A stretch of DNA of 64,000 bases from Prunus persica (taxonomy: Eukaryota > Streptophyta > Magnoliopsida > Rosales > Rosaceae). Positions 1 to 12,700 of this stretch are shown here, one piece after another; the stretch's first letter is position 1, and each line of letters opens with the position of its first letter. The notes below the pieces were generated by a model. That model saw only the letters and a list, made by a program, of their open reading frames with translations, was not told the origin of the DNA and did not search any database. A program made the translations under genes and the position numbers. The stretch covers positions 312,506 through 376,505 of the forward strand of contig NC_034015.1 of assembly GCF_000346465.2 (NCBI RefSeq), read 5' to 3'.

Positions 1-1733
1 TGTATGTTTCTATAATGAATAATGAGTTTGAATATGAAACTTAGGAATTGGTTTTGTGACAATTTATTATGCAGTACCTTGATGAGAACAAATAGTTGAT
101 TCTGGCAACATTGGATAATCAAAACCTTGAAAAACTTGCTTAGTGTGCCCAATAAGTCCTCTCTCTCTCAAACACACATGCTTTTATGTCTGTATTGTTT
201 CTAATCTTGATTATGAGTCATCTTATGTGGACACTGAAATCTGCCTTTATGATTATTTTTATCTTGGATATAAAGAGCAGTGATTTTATTTTATTTTAGT
301 TTTTGTATTTTAGTTTTTTGCTGACTTCTCTGTCAAATTCTTTGATAAGCCTAAGAACAACACAATGAAGTAAGATTATGTCAAACTCTTGCAAAAAAAA
401 TAAAAAATAAAAAAAGATAGAATACTGAATTAGTATGCATATATCAACATAACAAGCAGATGATGTTCACTACTGGTCAACTATACCAAACACGACAACA
501 GACAAGCTATGTGTATCACTTAGGCAACAACATAAATAGATATAATAACAATACCTAGCAGAAGATGGAAGAAATAAAGACAAATACAATCTTAGCAAAA
601 CTCATGAAGCCATCTGAATGCAAATAATAATTCCTTAAAAAAAAAAAACCTGAAGAAGATAGAAACCTTCATTTCTTAAGAGAATAATAAATAAACAAAG
701 AAACCAATGAAAGAAACAAATTGCAACAATAAACTGTGACTTAAAAAAAAATAATAATAATAAAGGAATTTGGTGGCACCCCTTGAGGCCACTATAGAAG
801 AGGTGAAGGCGAGAAGGGCTCTGGCTCAGAGTAGTCATAAAATCTTTGTCAATTGCTCCAACACCAAGACTCCCACCCAAACATCTTAGCTATACAATAC
901 AAGCTATGCCAACTCCAGTTCTGTGGCGAATTTGGTGCTTCCACAGCTAAGAACTCCTTTCTAGAATTTCAGAGAGAGCAGAGAGAACATACTAACAAAG
1001 AGAAGATGTCGCTAACTTCAAAATTAGAACAAAAAAGTGAAAAAAGGGTGATATGCGACCAATAGGAAGTATTTATAGGTCCTATTTTACCAAGCATATC
1101 GAAAGGGTTCTATTTTACCCAATTTCCCAAATATTATTAAGGCACCCAGGCTACTGGGCGTGTTAGTTTGGTCGCCCCGCTCAAATTTGAGTTTTCTTTC
1201 TGATTTCTCCAATGTTGGGCTGCCACATGGCATACCAGCTCTCTCTCCCTCTCCCTTTCCGTCCCTGCTCTTCATGGAAAATGCCCTCCTCCACCTCCTC
1301 TATCTTTTCCCCCAAACACCTGATGCTAACGAACACCATAGCCGCCAGAATCTTCTTTGAAAAATCTGGCCAAAACGAATGATTTTTTTTTGTTTCTATT
1401 ATGCAGTTTATGATTGTTTCATACTGAATTCTAAGCTTGAAGGATATGCTTCTAAGATGCAGTTTATTATCCGTTTTATATAGATGGAAGAAGGATAGCT
1501 TTTCAATGTCAGATTGCTTATTACTATTTGATAGGATTTTTTATTGTATATATTTGAGTTTACAAACAAATTGTGGATTAAATTTCGTTAAGGATTGTTG
1601 TTTATTTTTTGCAAATTGCATTCATCTCATTTTTTTCAAAGATAACTGAATGAATGCTTGGATTGGAGGGCCGCAACCTTTTTGTTCTATCTAATTTCCA
1701 TATGTATAATTTTGTTGTGTAGGAATTTGAAGA
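1..1733. other. Non-coding, no gene recognised
   Basis: AT-rich sequence. I see only short open frames with no family resemblance. A TATA-like stretch reading CCTATAAATACTTCC lies on the minus strand at about 1065-1080, with a possible short minus-strand reading frame below it (about 635-880), but neither resembles a known protein. From about 1160 to 1360 the plus strand is pyrimidine-rich and could be the leader of the transposon-type gene that follows; that is inference. Confidence 0.4.
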
Positions 1734-4159
1734 ATGGGTTCGAATGTTAAGCTCATGATTGCGGAGAAGAACAAGTTTCACGGAAAGGCGTTGTCTCTAT
1801 CATACACAAAGACCGCCATTACTGCAATCAAGGAGAAGTTCAGTTCAGAGCAGTTGGAAAGGTTTAAGGGTAGTTGTTTTAGTCATCTACTACTCATTGA
1901 GGACCTAAAGTGGACTCCACAAATTGTCCATGGGCTGTTGCTAAGAAAGGTTGATCCGAAGACAGTTAAAACCGTGAAAGGTGTTTCATTCTTGGTTGGT
2001 AATAAGTTGATACAATTCACGAAGCAACAGTTTTGCCTCATCACGGGGCTAAGATAAAGGGTGTAGGAAGAAGCAGCCAATAACTGTGTTGTTGAGTCCC
2101 TTTATCGGTCCTATGAGGAAAAAGAGGAAGCTCCCTGTTTCAAAGGGCACCGGAACCCCCACTGCTTTTAATCCAACAAAGCCCGTTCCCATTGAGGATG
2201 TCAAGGCTGTAATAGACTTCTGCACCACTTGGAAAAGCAATATAAGGTTAGGATTTAAAATTTTGGTATATTGTCCCCTTCTTGTTTTCTTTAATTTTTT
2301 GTCTTTTTGGTTTGCAAATTTTAATTTTGTTTCTAATAATTTGGACACCCATGCTATACAATAATGTCATTGCATTTGACATGAAATGGTGTGAGAATAA
2401 ATTGCAACACTTTGATGTCTGTCTGTTTGGAATGTTATGATCATTCCTAAGCATAAGGCCAATTTTTTCCATTTGGATTTTGATCCTTGGCTGCAGATCA
2501 ACAGCGTTCTAAAAAGAAGTGGTTTTGGGGAATGCCTTGGAGTTCTGTATTTGTTTTTACGTGTTGGCACCTTTGGAAATGGCGGAATAGGCGTGTGTTT
2601 AGTGGAGCTGATGATCTAGCCATTAATCCTCGTTAGACTTTTTTGTGCTTCAGTTATGGAGTGGATTAAGGCTTCATCTGTGAGTCAGAAGGGGACTGAT
2701 GTGACTCAACTCCTTTTGGCTTGGGATCTTCCAGCTGGTGGCCAATTTAAATTAAATGTGGAAGGTTCTAGAAAGACATTTTGATGTTGTATTGGCGCAG
2801 GGGAGTCATCAGGGATTCTAAAGGTGACTTGGTTTCTGGTTTTGCCGTCAATTTAGGGAAATGCCAAATTCTAGAGCAGAAGTCTGGGGGCTTTTCTTTG
2901 GTTTGAAGTTGGCTCTTGAGAAAGGTCTCAGTGATCTAGCCGTTGAAATGGACTCTTCTCTAGTTGTGAAACTGTGTCTGAAACCTTCTCTCCTTGGTTT
3001 GCACCCTATGGCCTCCTTGATTGATAGTTGCTGTGATCTTATGAAGCAACTTGGTAAATGCACCCTCAAGCATATATATGGAGAGAAGAATAGAGTTGCT
3101 AACGCAACTGCCAACCGGAGCTATAATTTAGGTGATTAGTTGGTTTGTTTCTGGGTTGTAGAAAAACTCTTGCCCAACTGCCATCTCTTCGAGCCGCACC
3201 TCCGCACTACAATAACAAAAAATGCTGGTTTATAAATCTAAGGCTTCAAACTGAGGAGGTATTGACTAAAAGATTCTGTTGTATACATGGAAATGTTACA
3301 AAAGGCAATTTGCTTATCCGTTGGCGGTTGGAACTGACTGGACGACTGCTGATTGTTGTCTGCAAGTAAGAATGTGTATATTGTAGTTCAATTTAATGTA
3401 TTTTCTGTATTGGTGGAAGTATTGGGTTTTATTATGTTAGGTGCATTTGTGCCTTATTATGTTATGTGCCTTCAAATTGTTTGCAGTCATTTTTAGAACC
3501 AGTAAAACTGCCTCCGAAAAAATGAGGATCGAAGAAACAAGATGTTGGGGTTACCGAGGACGCTCCACTTCAATGCCAGGCCAAAATAGAGCTGTATGTG
3601 CGGGGACTTTGGAAACATGGGTATGCTATACCATGGACCAAAGTCCGCAAGGTGTATGTCCCCTTCAATTTTGGAGGGTGTCATTGGGTCGCACTTGAAA
3701 TCGACTTTGTGAGGCGTACAGTCACTGTGTACGACTTCTACGTTGATTTTACTGCTCAGAAGAAGGTGGTACAATTTCTTAAGCCTATTAGCCATGCACT
3801 TGCACGTATTCTTTATGATATGCGATTTTATGAGAGTTCGGAGCTTCAGGAGGTCAAGAAAATGGCGACTCAGAAGCCGAACTTTGAGGCATGGACAATT
3901 TGCGGGCATGGAGATGTTCCGCAACAAGCTGATGGGTAAGGTGTATTAATTTAGTGGAGTTTATATTTATGTTGTAATCAAGTGCATCTATAATTTGTTT
4001 GCTTATTGGCTGGACAGTGCTTCATGCGGAGTTTTTGCAATCAAATTCATTGAGTATGCCAGTGCCGGGCTTCCATGTCATACACTTGACCCTTCGAAGG
4101 TTGCCTATTACCGGTTGAAACTCGCAATAGAGGCTTTGAGGGAGGAGGCTTATCTATGA
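1734..4159 (+). pseudogene. Transposon-type DUF1985 / C48 (Ulp1-like) protease gene, decayed
   Basis: The first part (1734-2057) reads MGSNVKLMIAEKNKFHGKAL and continues with patterns such as SYTKTAITAIKEKF, FKGSCFSHLL and FCLITGLR, which fit the plant DUF1985 domain. The last part (about 3590-3938 and 4018-4159) is a C48 cysteine protease domain with the expected core: GCHWVALEI (His), VYDF (Asp), QQADG (Gln) and SASCGVFAIKF (Cys). A GT-AG intron at about 3939-4017 splits QQADG from SASCGVF. The coding region ends EALREEAYL-stop. This domain pair is characteristic of plant Mutator-type elements that captured Ulp1 genes (KAONASHI-like). The middle is not open in one frame, and a LINE fragment lies within it. 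No transposase is visible. The protease domain alone looks intact. A related remnant lies near 62.9 kb. Confidence 0.7.
2480..3139 (+). mobile_element. LINE (non-LTR retrotransposon) fragment, RNase H-like end
   Basis: From about 2861 to 3139 the plus strand reads SRAEVWGLFFGLKLALEKG, then DLAVEMDSSLVVKL, and ends with HIYGEKNRVANATANR. This is the RVT_3 / RNase H-like domain found at the 3' end of plant LINE ORF2 and in its domesticated relatives. Just upstream, in other frames, there are traces of the tryptophan-rich zinc-binding domain of plant reverse transcriptases (FVFTCWHLWKWRN type, about 2550-2590). Several frameshifts and stops separate the parts. It lies between the DUF1985-like and C48 parts of the neighbouring gene, so it is probably an insertion. 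Confidence 0.6.
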
Positions 4160-5004
4160 GGTTTGAGGCTTAGTGTTATTACATATTAAGACCATCTTTT
4201 ATCCACCTTTCAAAAACACATCCTATGTATCAGTTATGCGGCATAGTGTTACAACATGTGTTGTATTATAATTGGCATTTTGATTTGTATGGTGGAGGGC
4301 TAATATTGCAAATGTTTTATACTCTTTTGTATTATATGACAAATGTGCTACCTAGAAACATTAGCTTATGTATGCTCTCATCAAAATATACTTGTTTTGG
4401 ATTATTTTCCTCTAAGTGGATAAAAGGTGGAATCAATGTTTTATGAAAGGCTGTTATGTAGGCTCAATTTTGTGAATGGTTTTGGTAACATGCAAATTAT
4501 ATTTGATGATGTACTTCAATGGGGGGTGGTTTTTGTATTGAATTTGGGAGTCAAATTTAAATTGACCAATGGTTTGATTTGGTTCTGGTTCGGCATGTAA
4601 TGTATAGTTGCATATAGAAACTAAATTTTACTATCAAATTGGATATAGAATTGGCTAAATTGGAAAACACGACACTCCTAACCTTTGAAGGAAGGAAAGT
4701 TATACGATTAAGGCTAACCTTGGAACGAAGGAAAGTTACTCTCTTAGGGTTGAGGCCAACATTCAAACCGTACAACAATACATATGCCAGGGCCTGCAAG
4801 GGCCTTGGCCCTCCCAAAATTCTGAAATATATATATATTAAAATAATGCTTGTGGCCCCCACAATAAAGAGAAGGAATTTACGTTTACCCCTTCAATTAA
4901 AAGGCTCTTTCCTTAGCAATATGACTAAGTTACTCCTGGATCCCACCAACATAATTAATAAAAATTAAAAGAAACAGTCAATCAAATCTTTCTTTCACAA
5001 GTAT
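4160..5004. other. Intergenic, no gene recognised
   Basis: AT-rich intergenic DNA downstream of the C48 domain. I see no coding family, RNA gene or clear repeat structure. Confidence 0.4.
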
Positions 5005-5207
5005 ATTTAAGAAACAGTCCTGATCTCTTGGACCACAAGAGTCCAAGAGATTGTGGTCACTCACCGTTGGATATTAATCTAATGGTTCAAAAAAGTTTCT
5101 TAAAAGGAGTTCAAGATTGAGTGAACCGTTGAATTTACATCCAACGGTGAGTGACCACAAATCTCTTGGACTCCTGTGGTCCAAGAGATCGGAACTGATT
5201 TAAGAAA
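5005..5207. mobile_element. MITE with 10-bp target duplication (Mutator-type)
   Basis: The element spans 5015-5197 (183 bp). It is flanked by a perfect 10-bp direct repeat, ATTTAAGAAA, at 5005-5014 and 5198-5207. Its ends form inverted repeats of about 55 bp: the left end starts CAGTCCTGATCTCTTGGACC and the right end, read in reverse complement, starts CAGTTCCGATCTCTTGGACC. Both arms continue through GGTCACTCACCGTTGGAT. Each arm also contains an internal palindrome (TCTCTTGGAC ... GTCCAAGAGA). A duplication of this length with long inverted ends fits a non-autonomous Mutator-like element. No coding capacity. Confidence 0.85.
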
Positions 5208-5355
5208 ATAGGAAATTAAAGATAATCGGTTATTTATTTATTTATTTACAAGCTTAACACTGAAAAAGGAATCAACTCTGAACCCTAATATATTGGCCGT
5301 TCCACACATAAAATCCTAGCTTTGCCACTATACCAGAAACAACAATAAAGAGGCA

Positions 5356-5548
5356 ATATAGAGGAGAGAATCTCTAATAAGTATTTTATGTTAAAGATTG
5401 GTTACATATTTCTAATCTCGATCGTTTAATTGCATGTATGTTGCATATTAAATCTACCAACACATCTAATGAATGCAATCCAATGGCCGAGATTAAAATA
5501 TGTAACCAATCCTTAATTTAAATACTTATTAAAGAATCTCCGAATAGT
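5356..5548. mobile_element. MITE with about 60-bp inverted ends
   Basis: The left arm (about 5356-5425) reads TAATAAGTATTTTATGTTAA and continues GATTGGTTACATATTT. The reverse complement of the right arm (about 5485-5548) reads nearly the same, ending in a GAGATTC-type terminus. The interior is only about 60 bp. An arm of the same family occurs at 19470-19540. I could not settle a target duplication. Confidence 0.65.
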
Positions 5549-6302
5549 ACCATAGGTTGTTTACGAGCAGAATTACATAACTCACATTAACCTTGACTGG
5601 TTCAACTTCAACCTATGCGCGTGACTCGTGAGCTAGCTTCTTTTTCTTTCTTTTCTTTTCTTCTTTTTTCTTTCGGAAGTATAAATAGCATAAGTTTTTT
5701 AGCTTTAATGTGAAGTCAAATCAGGGACTTGAGAAAACCCAAGAGGGAGTAATTAGATGGAACTAAGCGTTTATTAGTAGTAATTCAATATTATTATTAA
5801 CAGGAAGGCGACTGCAGGGACCCGAATACTGCTTTCTCTCTCTCTCTCTCTCTCTCCCCCCACTAATGCAAAGCTTTTATTAATTTAATTCCTTTTTTTT
5901 TTTCACTCTTCTATTGAAATCCACAAATTGCAAACTTGGTCCAGCAGAATGAGTTCCAACAAGTGAAGTTTCTATTCTACTATCAAAATTGCAAGTTCTT
6001 ATTTATGAACTCCTCCGGGACCACAATCTCATCAATCCTGGCTTATCTGCCACACTGACAACGAAGCTTTCACACTGTAAATCTTAACCCTTTCTTTCTA
6101 CACCCAACCAGAAAATTAAGCAAACAAAAAAATAAAAATAAAAATGTGTTGCAATGTTATTGCCAACGACAGCACCGGAGCTACGTTGAGAGATGTGTCT
6201 GCCAGCAACGGCTAACATGTGTAGTAAGTATGATCTAAGAATAAGATAAGAGGAACCAATTAGCAATATAGTGCTAGAAAAACATCCAAAATTAAGATTT
6301 CA
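5549..6302. other. Start of the duplicated TBP-flanking segment; (TC)n tract
   Basis: From about 5790 the sequence is recognisably similar to 20130 onward (for example GACTGCAGGG and GTGAAGTTTCTATTCTACTA in both). This marks the downstream end of a duplicated segment that includes the TBP locus. A (TC)n tract lies at 5835-5856. I see no separate gene here. Confidence 0.6.
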
Positions 6303-7270
6303 TCAAGCAACAGATTTTTTGTTTTTGCTCTTGGGAGTGAGGGAGACGCACCATTGCTCGACCTTCCTGAACTCTGTAAGGACAGGGGATGCATTCTCAA
6401 AGGCCTTATACGTGTCCTCTCTTACCTAAGAAAGACAATCAAATTAAACAAATCTCTATTTGCAAATGCATGAGAAATAAACCAGAGGAAGTGGACAAGA
6501 AAAAGCAAATCACCTTTGCACCCGTAATAACAATTTTCCATGACAAATATAAGAACAATCTTCTCCTGCTTCATGTGATAGATCAGCCCTGGAAAACGTT
6601 CCGGCTCATAGTGCACCAACATAACACAACATAAAGCATGACAGCAGAATTTTTCAGCCTGTTAGGTCTATTATTTAGTCAAAATTTTAAACTGCCAAAA
6701 TCTGTTTGTTCCCTATGATTCATGTGGCCACATACATTGTCGCATCTAAATGTTGTTTCAAAGTAAGGGTTGTGTCTAGGATTCAGTCCTTGTGTTGGTT
6801 GAATGTATGTATGGATTCCTTGTATATCTGAGAGGGAGTCATGAATTACATTTAGTAGTCAGGCTAGTAGAGCTTCTTAAGTAGGCTTGTAAACCTTTAT
6901 TTTGGGACATGAATGAATTTGCAGAATTTTCTAGCAAGCATTTGTTTATCTCTAGGATGCGTGATGCCCAGGACAGATAGTCAATAGACAAGAATTATGA
7001 AAGGGAAAACAAAAACAACACACAAAATAAAAAGCTTAAAAATTACATCAAGTACTGACATGAAATACAAAATCCTGGGACAAATAGTCATGACTTACAC
7101 TTGAAAAGGCCCCATGGGAGAGTATGCAAGACACTCAAGTCTTATAGGGAATTTAACATCACAGGAGCCAACAATATTTTGAATCTTGAAGTCCTGATAC
7201 TCATAAAAGCATGTATTAACAAAACAATCAAAAATATAAAATATATAGGGGACTTGCTCTAAATGGTTTT

Positions 7271-7273
<3 letters not shown>

Positions 7274-7304
<31 letters not shown>

Positions 7305-7321
7305 TATATATATATATATAT
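7274..7321. repeat. (GA)n(TA)n microsatellite
   Basis: About 14 GA units followed by about 10 TA units. In the intact TBP copy the corresponding position holds a (GA)n tract followed by exon 5. Confidence 0.95.
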
Positions 7322-8751
7322 GCCCTTGCAACCTTTCAAAGATTCACTAATCTAACTAAATGAAATGATAATTATGTAAAGGATAATCACCAATGACCAC
7401 TCCCACTCCTGATTGTGACCAGTAACAAAGGACAAATTATTTTCCATCACAGACTCACAGTACTTGAGGTTGATACTAAATCTTTTTAAGTAAACAAGGT
7501 AAAAGTCCATCTACCTTCCTTGCTGCCACTTCTGATTGCTGTTCACTTTTCGTGCCTGTGCATACCTGAGTACCAGAGAGATTAAACATCTTAAACAGCG
7601 GCAAAAAAGGTAAAATGGTCAAAATTTAAATTATAAACAAGGCAGGAGGGAAAAGGGAGGGGGGTGGTGGCTTATCACGTTCAAGGGGTCATGAGAATGC
7701 AATGTAGTAATCAACCAGCGTTGCATAAGTAAATTTTTTAAAGCCAGTTTTAGCCGCAGAAGTGCAGGATGCAAAAACAGGATCTTATGAAATTATTGAC
7801 CAACCACCCATGACTTATGGTAGTTCCAATAAAAGAGACTGAAAACATAATTTCAAAACGTGACAACTAATTCAAAGCCAATTCTACTACATACACGACA
7901 TTTGAATTTATTGCTGTAAGACAATAAAATACAAGGTGCCCAAGATGGTGGGGAGTCTAAATAGCGAAAACACATATAGACCATGCAAGACCTAAACTTC
8001 TAACAAAAGGAAAAAACATAGAAACAAATATATCTTGCCATCTTGAGCATCAAAAGTTGTCAATTTCAGCTTCAAAGGTACTGTAAATTTTTGACAAAAC
8101 ATGCAATCCAGATAACCAGAACCAATATCAAACGTAAGCTTCAATTTAGACTTAATTATCAAAATTAGTTGATGACAAAAACAGGAATTTATGGCGAAGA
8201 AAAAGGCAAAATACATTACTAATACTTAGCATGACAATTAACACAGTCGTGTATGTGGAGTTCCAAACACATATCAACAAATACATAATCATGTCTGAAC
8301 TGTACCCAAATAGACATGTCAACAGATAATAGCACAATCAATTGGATTATGATTTGAAAAACATAAGTAGGATAAACTGTTCTTTCAGATCTCATATGGT
8401 TCCAAAGGTGGGACTGGACAGGAGCCTGAGAGATTCAAAAGCATACCAGTTCCAAAAAATTTATAGAAACAAAATTAGGAATAGCTGAAATGAAATCATG
8501 CAGTTATCAGCAAGTTGAATAGTAGAAATTTCTGGAGAGCTCACCATCTTCCCAGAGGCAAAAATCAACGCTGTAGTTTTTGGTTCCCTTATTCTAACAA
8601 TGGCAGCGGCAAAACGCTGCAAGAACATTCAATTAAAAAGAAGTTAGTACTCAATTCTCCTAAATGTCTAAAGCACCAGAAAATAAGTCATTGTATGTTA
8701 TTCACACAATTCAAGTTTTTCCGACATAGATCCATGTGTTTGTTCCAGGGG

Positions 8752-8753
<2 letters not shown>

Positions 8754-8785
<32 letters not shown>
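8754..8785. repeat. (GA)n microsatellite
   Basis: About 15 uninterrupted GA units in the region corresponding to the intron between TBP exons 2 and 3. The paralogous position at about 23570-23585 also has a shorter GA run. Confidence 0.95.
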
Positions 8786-8788
<3 letters not shown>

Positions 8789-9089
8789 GACAGAAATTAA
8801 ACCAATTTTATAAGAGGCTCAGGAATCACTGAATGCTGGACTCAGCAAAGAAAGTCAGTCTTTACTTTGAGTATTAGCATCACATCTCAGTCAACTAATG
8901 CCTAAAGAACCCACTATCACATATTTCGGTAGAGTGAGCTACCAACACTCAACTCAACTGTCAATACACTAAGAAATTAATTATACACAAAGTCTTGTGT
9001 ACCTTGGGGTTGTATTCTGCATTCCGAGCTTCCAACGCAATTTGCCTGAGATCCAGCCTGCAACCAAGTAAACTGTAGATATGATATTC

Positions 9090-9762
9090 TCGCAGGGCCT
9101 TCCGCACCAATTGGTTTGTGAATGTTAGCCTCAATCACGATACAACTTCAAATCCACCATCAGCCTCTGGCTGGTCTCCAAGTGTTTCTGTTCCAGGATG
9201 CTGCAGGTGGCAGGCCCTTGGTCCAAGCTTACTTCTTTTCTTTACCCCTTGTGACAAAAATAAATAAATCATATTCTAGCTTAAAAAGTTGAAGAACCTT
9301 GAAGAAAAGAACAGTATCCGACTTACTTTTCCAGGGCTTAAGTAAGACAGTCATCTCCTGGAGTGAGCATCAACAATTGTCACCAAGTCCTTAAAAATTC
9401 AAATTCCAAAAAGCGGCAGTAGCTGGCAGAAATTGGTCACGGAAATTTGAACTGGTCCAAATATCCAAGCTAGTTCACATGACAAGCTTTGTTTTTGTTT
9501 GTCTGATAAAGTACGTTAAGAGTTAACATGCTATAGTTCTAGATAGACCTATTAAAACATGTCACTAGCTAACAGAATCACAAAAGATTTAACGAGCCAT
9601 GGTCCCTAAAATTCTGTGCAAATAGCAATAAAAGGAAATTGCTGGTTATAGTTCATACCATGGTCTTCTATTAGAGGAAACTTGAATCGACTCAATCATA
9701 GGACAATAAAGTGATTTGAAATCCTCGATGGAAACATGGATTCCGGTAAGCTTTTGACAATC
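9090..9762. other. Intergenic between PPR gene stop and TBP pseudogene
   Basis: No gene recognised. Similarity to the intact TBP locus ends near 9090, the upstream breakpoint of the duplicated copy. The interval probably includes the 3' UTR of the minus-strand PPR gene. Confidence 0.5.
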
Positions 9763-12700
9763 TTACCAGTAATCTCTACAAGAACAAACACCATCTTTGA
9801 AATGATGAAAACGATAAGCATCCCGTACTATGATAGTTCGATCTGAAATCTTTGACATGTACTTGATCCAATTATGGCAATCATTACAAACACGAAGATT
9901 CTTAATTACACGTATAGGGATCGTATTAGATAAGCTGAGTAGGCCAAAAGAGATTGCCAATTTCTCACTGTGAATATACTCTGTTGGATCTTTCTGCTGC
10001 TGCTCTATTTCATTCCAAAGGTTGTAACGGTCTTCAACATAACCAATTTCAGCTGCCCGCTCATTCAAATCCCCTAAGAATTCATAAATCTTATCTGCAA
10101 GTGGGTGCAGTTTGTCACCAACAAAGAATGCATGAACTGAGTTTTTTACCTCAATCCAGCTACGACCAGGCTCTTTCTTCACACCCCTTTCCTTCATTAA
10201 TTGCCTCGTCTGATCCCTACAACCCCACATTCCTGCTACTGCATACATATTTGATAGGAGAACGTAAGTTGCTGAGTCTTCAGGTTCCAGTTCTAGAAGA
10301 TGATGGGCAGCAAACTCTCCAATTTCTGTGTTCTTATGAGTTATACATGCACTTAAGAGCGTCCTCCAAATCATTGCATCTGGTTTCATTGGCATCTCCT
10401 TTATAAATTTTCTTGCAGAGCTCAAAGAACCAGCTCGCCCTAGAAGATCAACAACACAAGCATAATGTTCAGGCTTAGGCACTAACCCGTGCTCTTTGCT
10501 CATGGATTCGAAGTAACCAAGCCCTTCATCTACCAAGCCTACATGGCTACAGGCTGAAAGTACTCCCACAAATGTGACGTGGCTTGGCACTACACCAAGT
10601 TGTTTCATCTCCTCAAATAGATGTATTGATTCAACACCGCGCCCATGTTGAGAATAGCCAGTAATCATGGCATTCCAAGAAATCTCATTCTTTTCAGGCA
10701 TTTCAGAAAACTCTTTATTGGCATCATTAATGCTACCACACTTCGAGTACAATGTGATTAAAGCATTGGAAACCTCAGTTTCGGAATTCTTCCCAGTTTT
10801 TATAATTGCAGCATGGATCTGCTCTCCTTGTTTTATATTTGCTAAATTAGCAGCAGCACTAATTGCAGAGCCAAATGTGAACAAATTAGCTTCTACTCCA
10901 GCTTTATTCATCCGATTAAATACCTGCAGTGCTTCCTCAAAGTACCCACTCTGTGCAAACCCAGATATCAATCCATTCCATGATATATTATCTTTAGCAT
11001 CAATTGCCTCAAATGCATGGTATGCTTCCCATATTCTACCACATCTGGCATACAGGGTAACAAGTGCATTTCCGACTGACAGGTCATCTGAACAACCAGA
11101 GACACACGACTGAGCATGAATTTGTCTTCCTTGATTGAGTGCTTGAATACCAGCACATGCACTTATTGCACTTGAAAATCCTATGTTGTCAGATCGAATT
11201 CCTCTCTTTTGCATTTCTTCAAAAAGTATAAGAGATTCCGAAAATAAATCATGCTGTGCATACCCTGCGATCATAGCAGTCCAAGACACAACATCATCCT
11301 CAGTGAGTCTACTGAGAATTTTCAGGGCAGTATCCAATTCCCCATGCTTAGCATACATATCAATAAGCACACTGCAGACATAAACATTTAAATGAAAACC
11401 AGTTTTTATGACTTGAGTATGTATTTGTTCTCCTAAATTGAGAGCCCCGACAGAGGTACAGGTTCTCAGAATACTAGGGTAGGTGTACTGATTAGGAATC
11501 ATGCCCTCAATATGCATTTGCCTAAAAATATGAAATGATTCATTAAGATCATCTAGCTGACCATAAGCAACTAACATCACATTCCACAGGACAACATTTT
11601 CTGTCTCTGTAGTAAGGAAAAACTCATAGGCAGTTTGCACATCAGAGCATTTCACATAAAGATCAAGCAGAGAGCCTTCAAGGATGATATCTGATGACAT
11701 TCCCGCTTTTATTGCAAGTGAGTGGAGTTGTGTTCCCTTATGCAGAGCACCAATATCTGCGCAGGCACTCAAAAGACTAGCAATTGTAACACAGTCTGGT
11801 TCCAAACAATCAATCTGCATTCTTTTGAACAATTCCAATGCTCTATCACTAAACCCATGCTGAGCTAGCCCAGAGATCAGTGAGTTATAAGATACTGCAT
11901 CCCTGTGGATCATTGTTTTGAAAATTTCTTCAGCAGATATGAAGTTCCCTGAGCGGGAATATAATGTCACCAGTGCATTGCATACATATGTTTCACAAGA
12001 AAATCCCCCCTTGAAAATAAGGCCGTGCAGCTGTGCTCCCATCTCAAATAACTCTATTTTGGTGCAGGCACTTAGTACACTTGAGAATACATAAGGAGTG
12101 GGTAAAATTCCTGATGTTTGCATCTGAATGAATAAGAGAACTGCTTCTTTTTCCCGTCCATTCTGAGATAGACCGGAAATCATGGCCACCCAAGAAACAC
12201 TATCCCTTAGATATAATTTATCAAAGACCTTTTTAGCATAATCCACATACCCGTTTTTGGCATACAAATCAATTAAGGGATTACATACGAGCAAATTAGT
12301 ACCAAAACCATGACAAATAATCCTTGTATGAATCTGTTCAACATATTGGAAACGGACATTACCCCCACCACATGCCCTTAAAACCCAGGCAAACGTGGTC
12401 TCATCAGGATGCACATTATCTGCTATCATTCGAGAAAAGAGATCCAATACATGGCTGGTCAACTTCTTTGCAAGAAACCCACGAATTATGTTATTCCATG
12501 AAAATGAACTTCTGTGGGGCATGTCATCGAAAACCTTAACCGCACCATCTAAATCACCACAGGCAAGATAAGCATCAGTGAGGCCATCACATATTACCTG
12601 TTCTGCATCAAAACCCAGCTTCAGAATCGTAGAGTGAAGCTTCTTAGAATCTAAAAAGGACCCAGAACTTGAGCACCCTTTTAAAAGCCAAACATAAGTC

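Larger units (their letters stand above)
6303..9089 (-). pseudogene. Truncated, frameshifted copy of the TATA-binding protein gene
   Basis: Pieces of TBP exons are in order on the minus strand: exon 2 near 9003-9089, exon 3 ([19 protein letters not shown]) at 8545-8616, exon 4 (VCTGTKSEQQSEVAARK) near 7515-7570, exon 6 near 7100-7195, exon 7 near 6510-6615 and exon 8 down to a TGA at 6303-6305. Exon 1 is absent. Exon 5 ([10 protein letters not shown] in the intact copy) is gone and a (GA)n(TA)n tract stands in its place. Exon 2 lacks one base after VYL, exon 6 has an insertion that shifts the frame after LAYS, and exon 7 is shifted after IVLIFV. It therefore cannot encode TBP. Introns and flanks match the intact gene at 20618-25200 in the same orientation, so it arose by DNA segment duplication, not retroposition. 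Its tail reads WCVSLTPKSKNKKSVA-stop, which informs the ancestral C-terminus. Confidence 0.92.

Noticed and set aside
3493..3927. 144-codon minus-strand frame
   Set aside because: It is the antisense of the C48 protease exon.
9954..11383. Several open frames of 60-150 codons on the plus strand
   Set aside because: They are the opposite strand of the long PPR coding exon and show no family features of their own.
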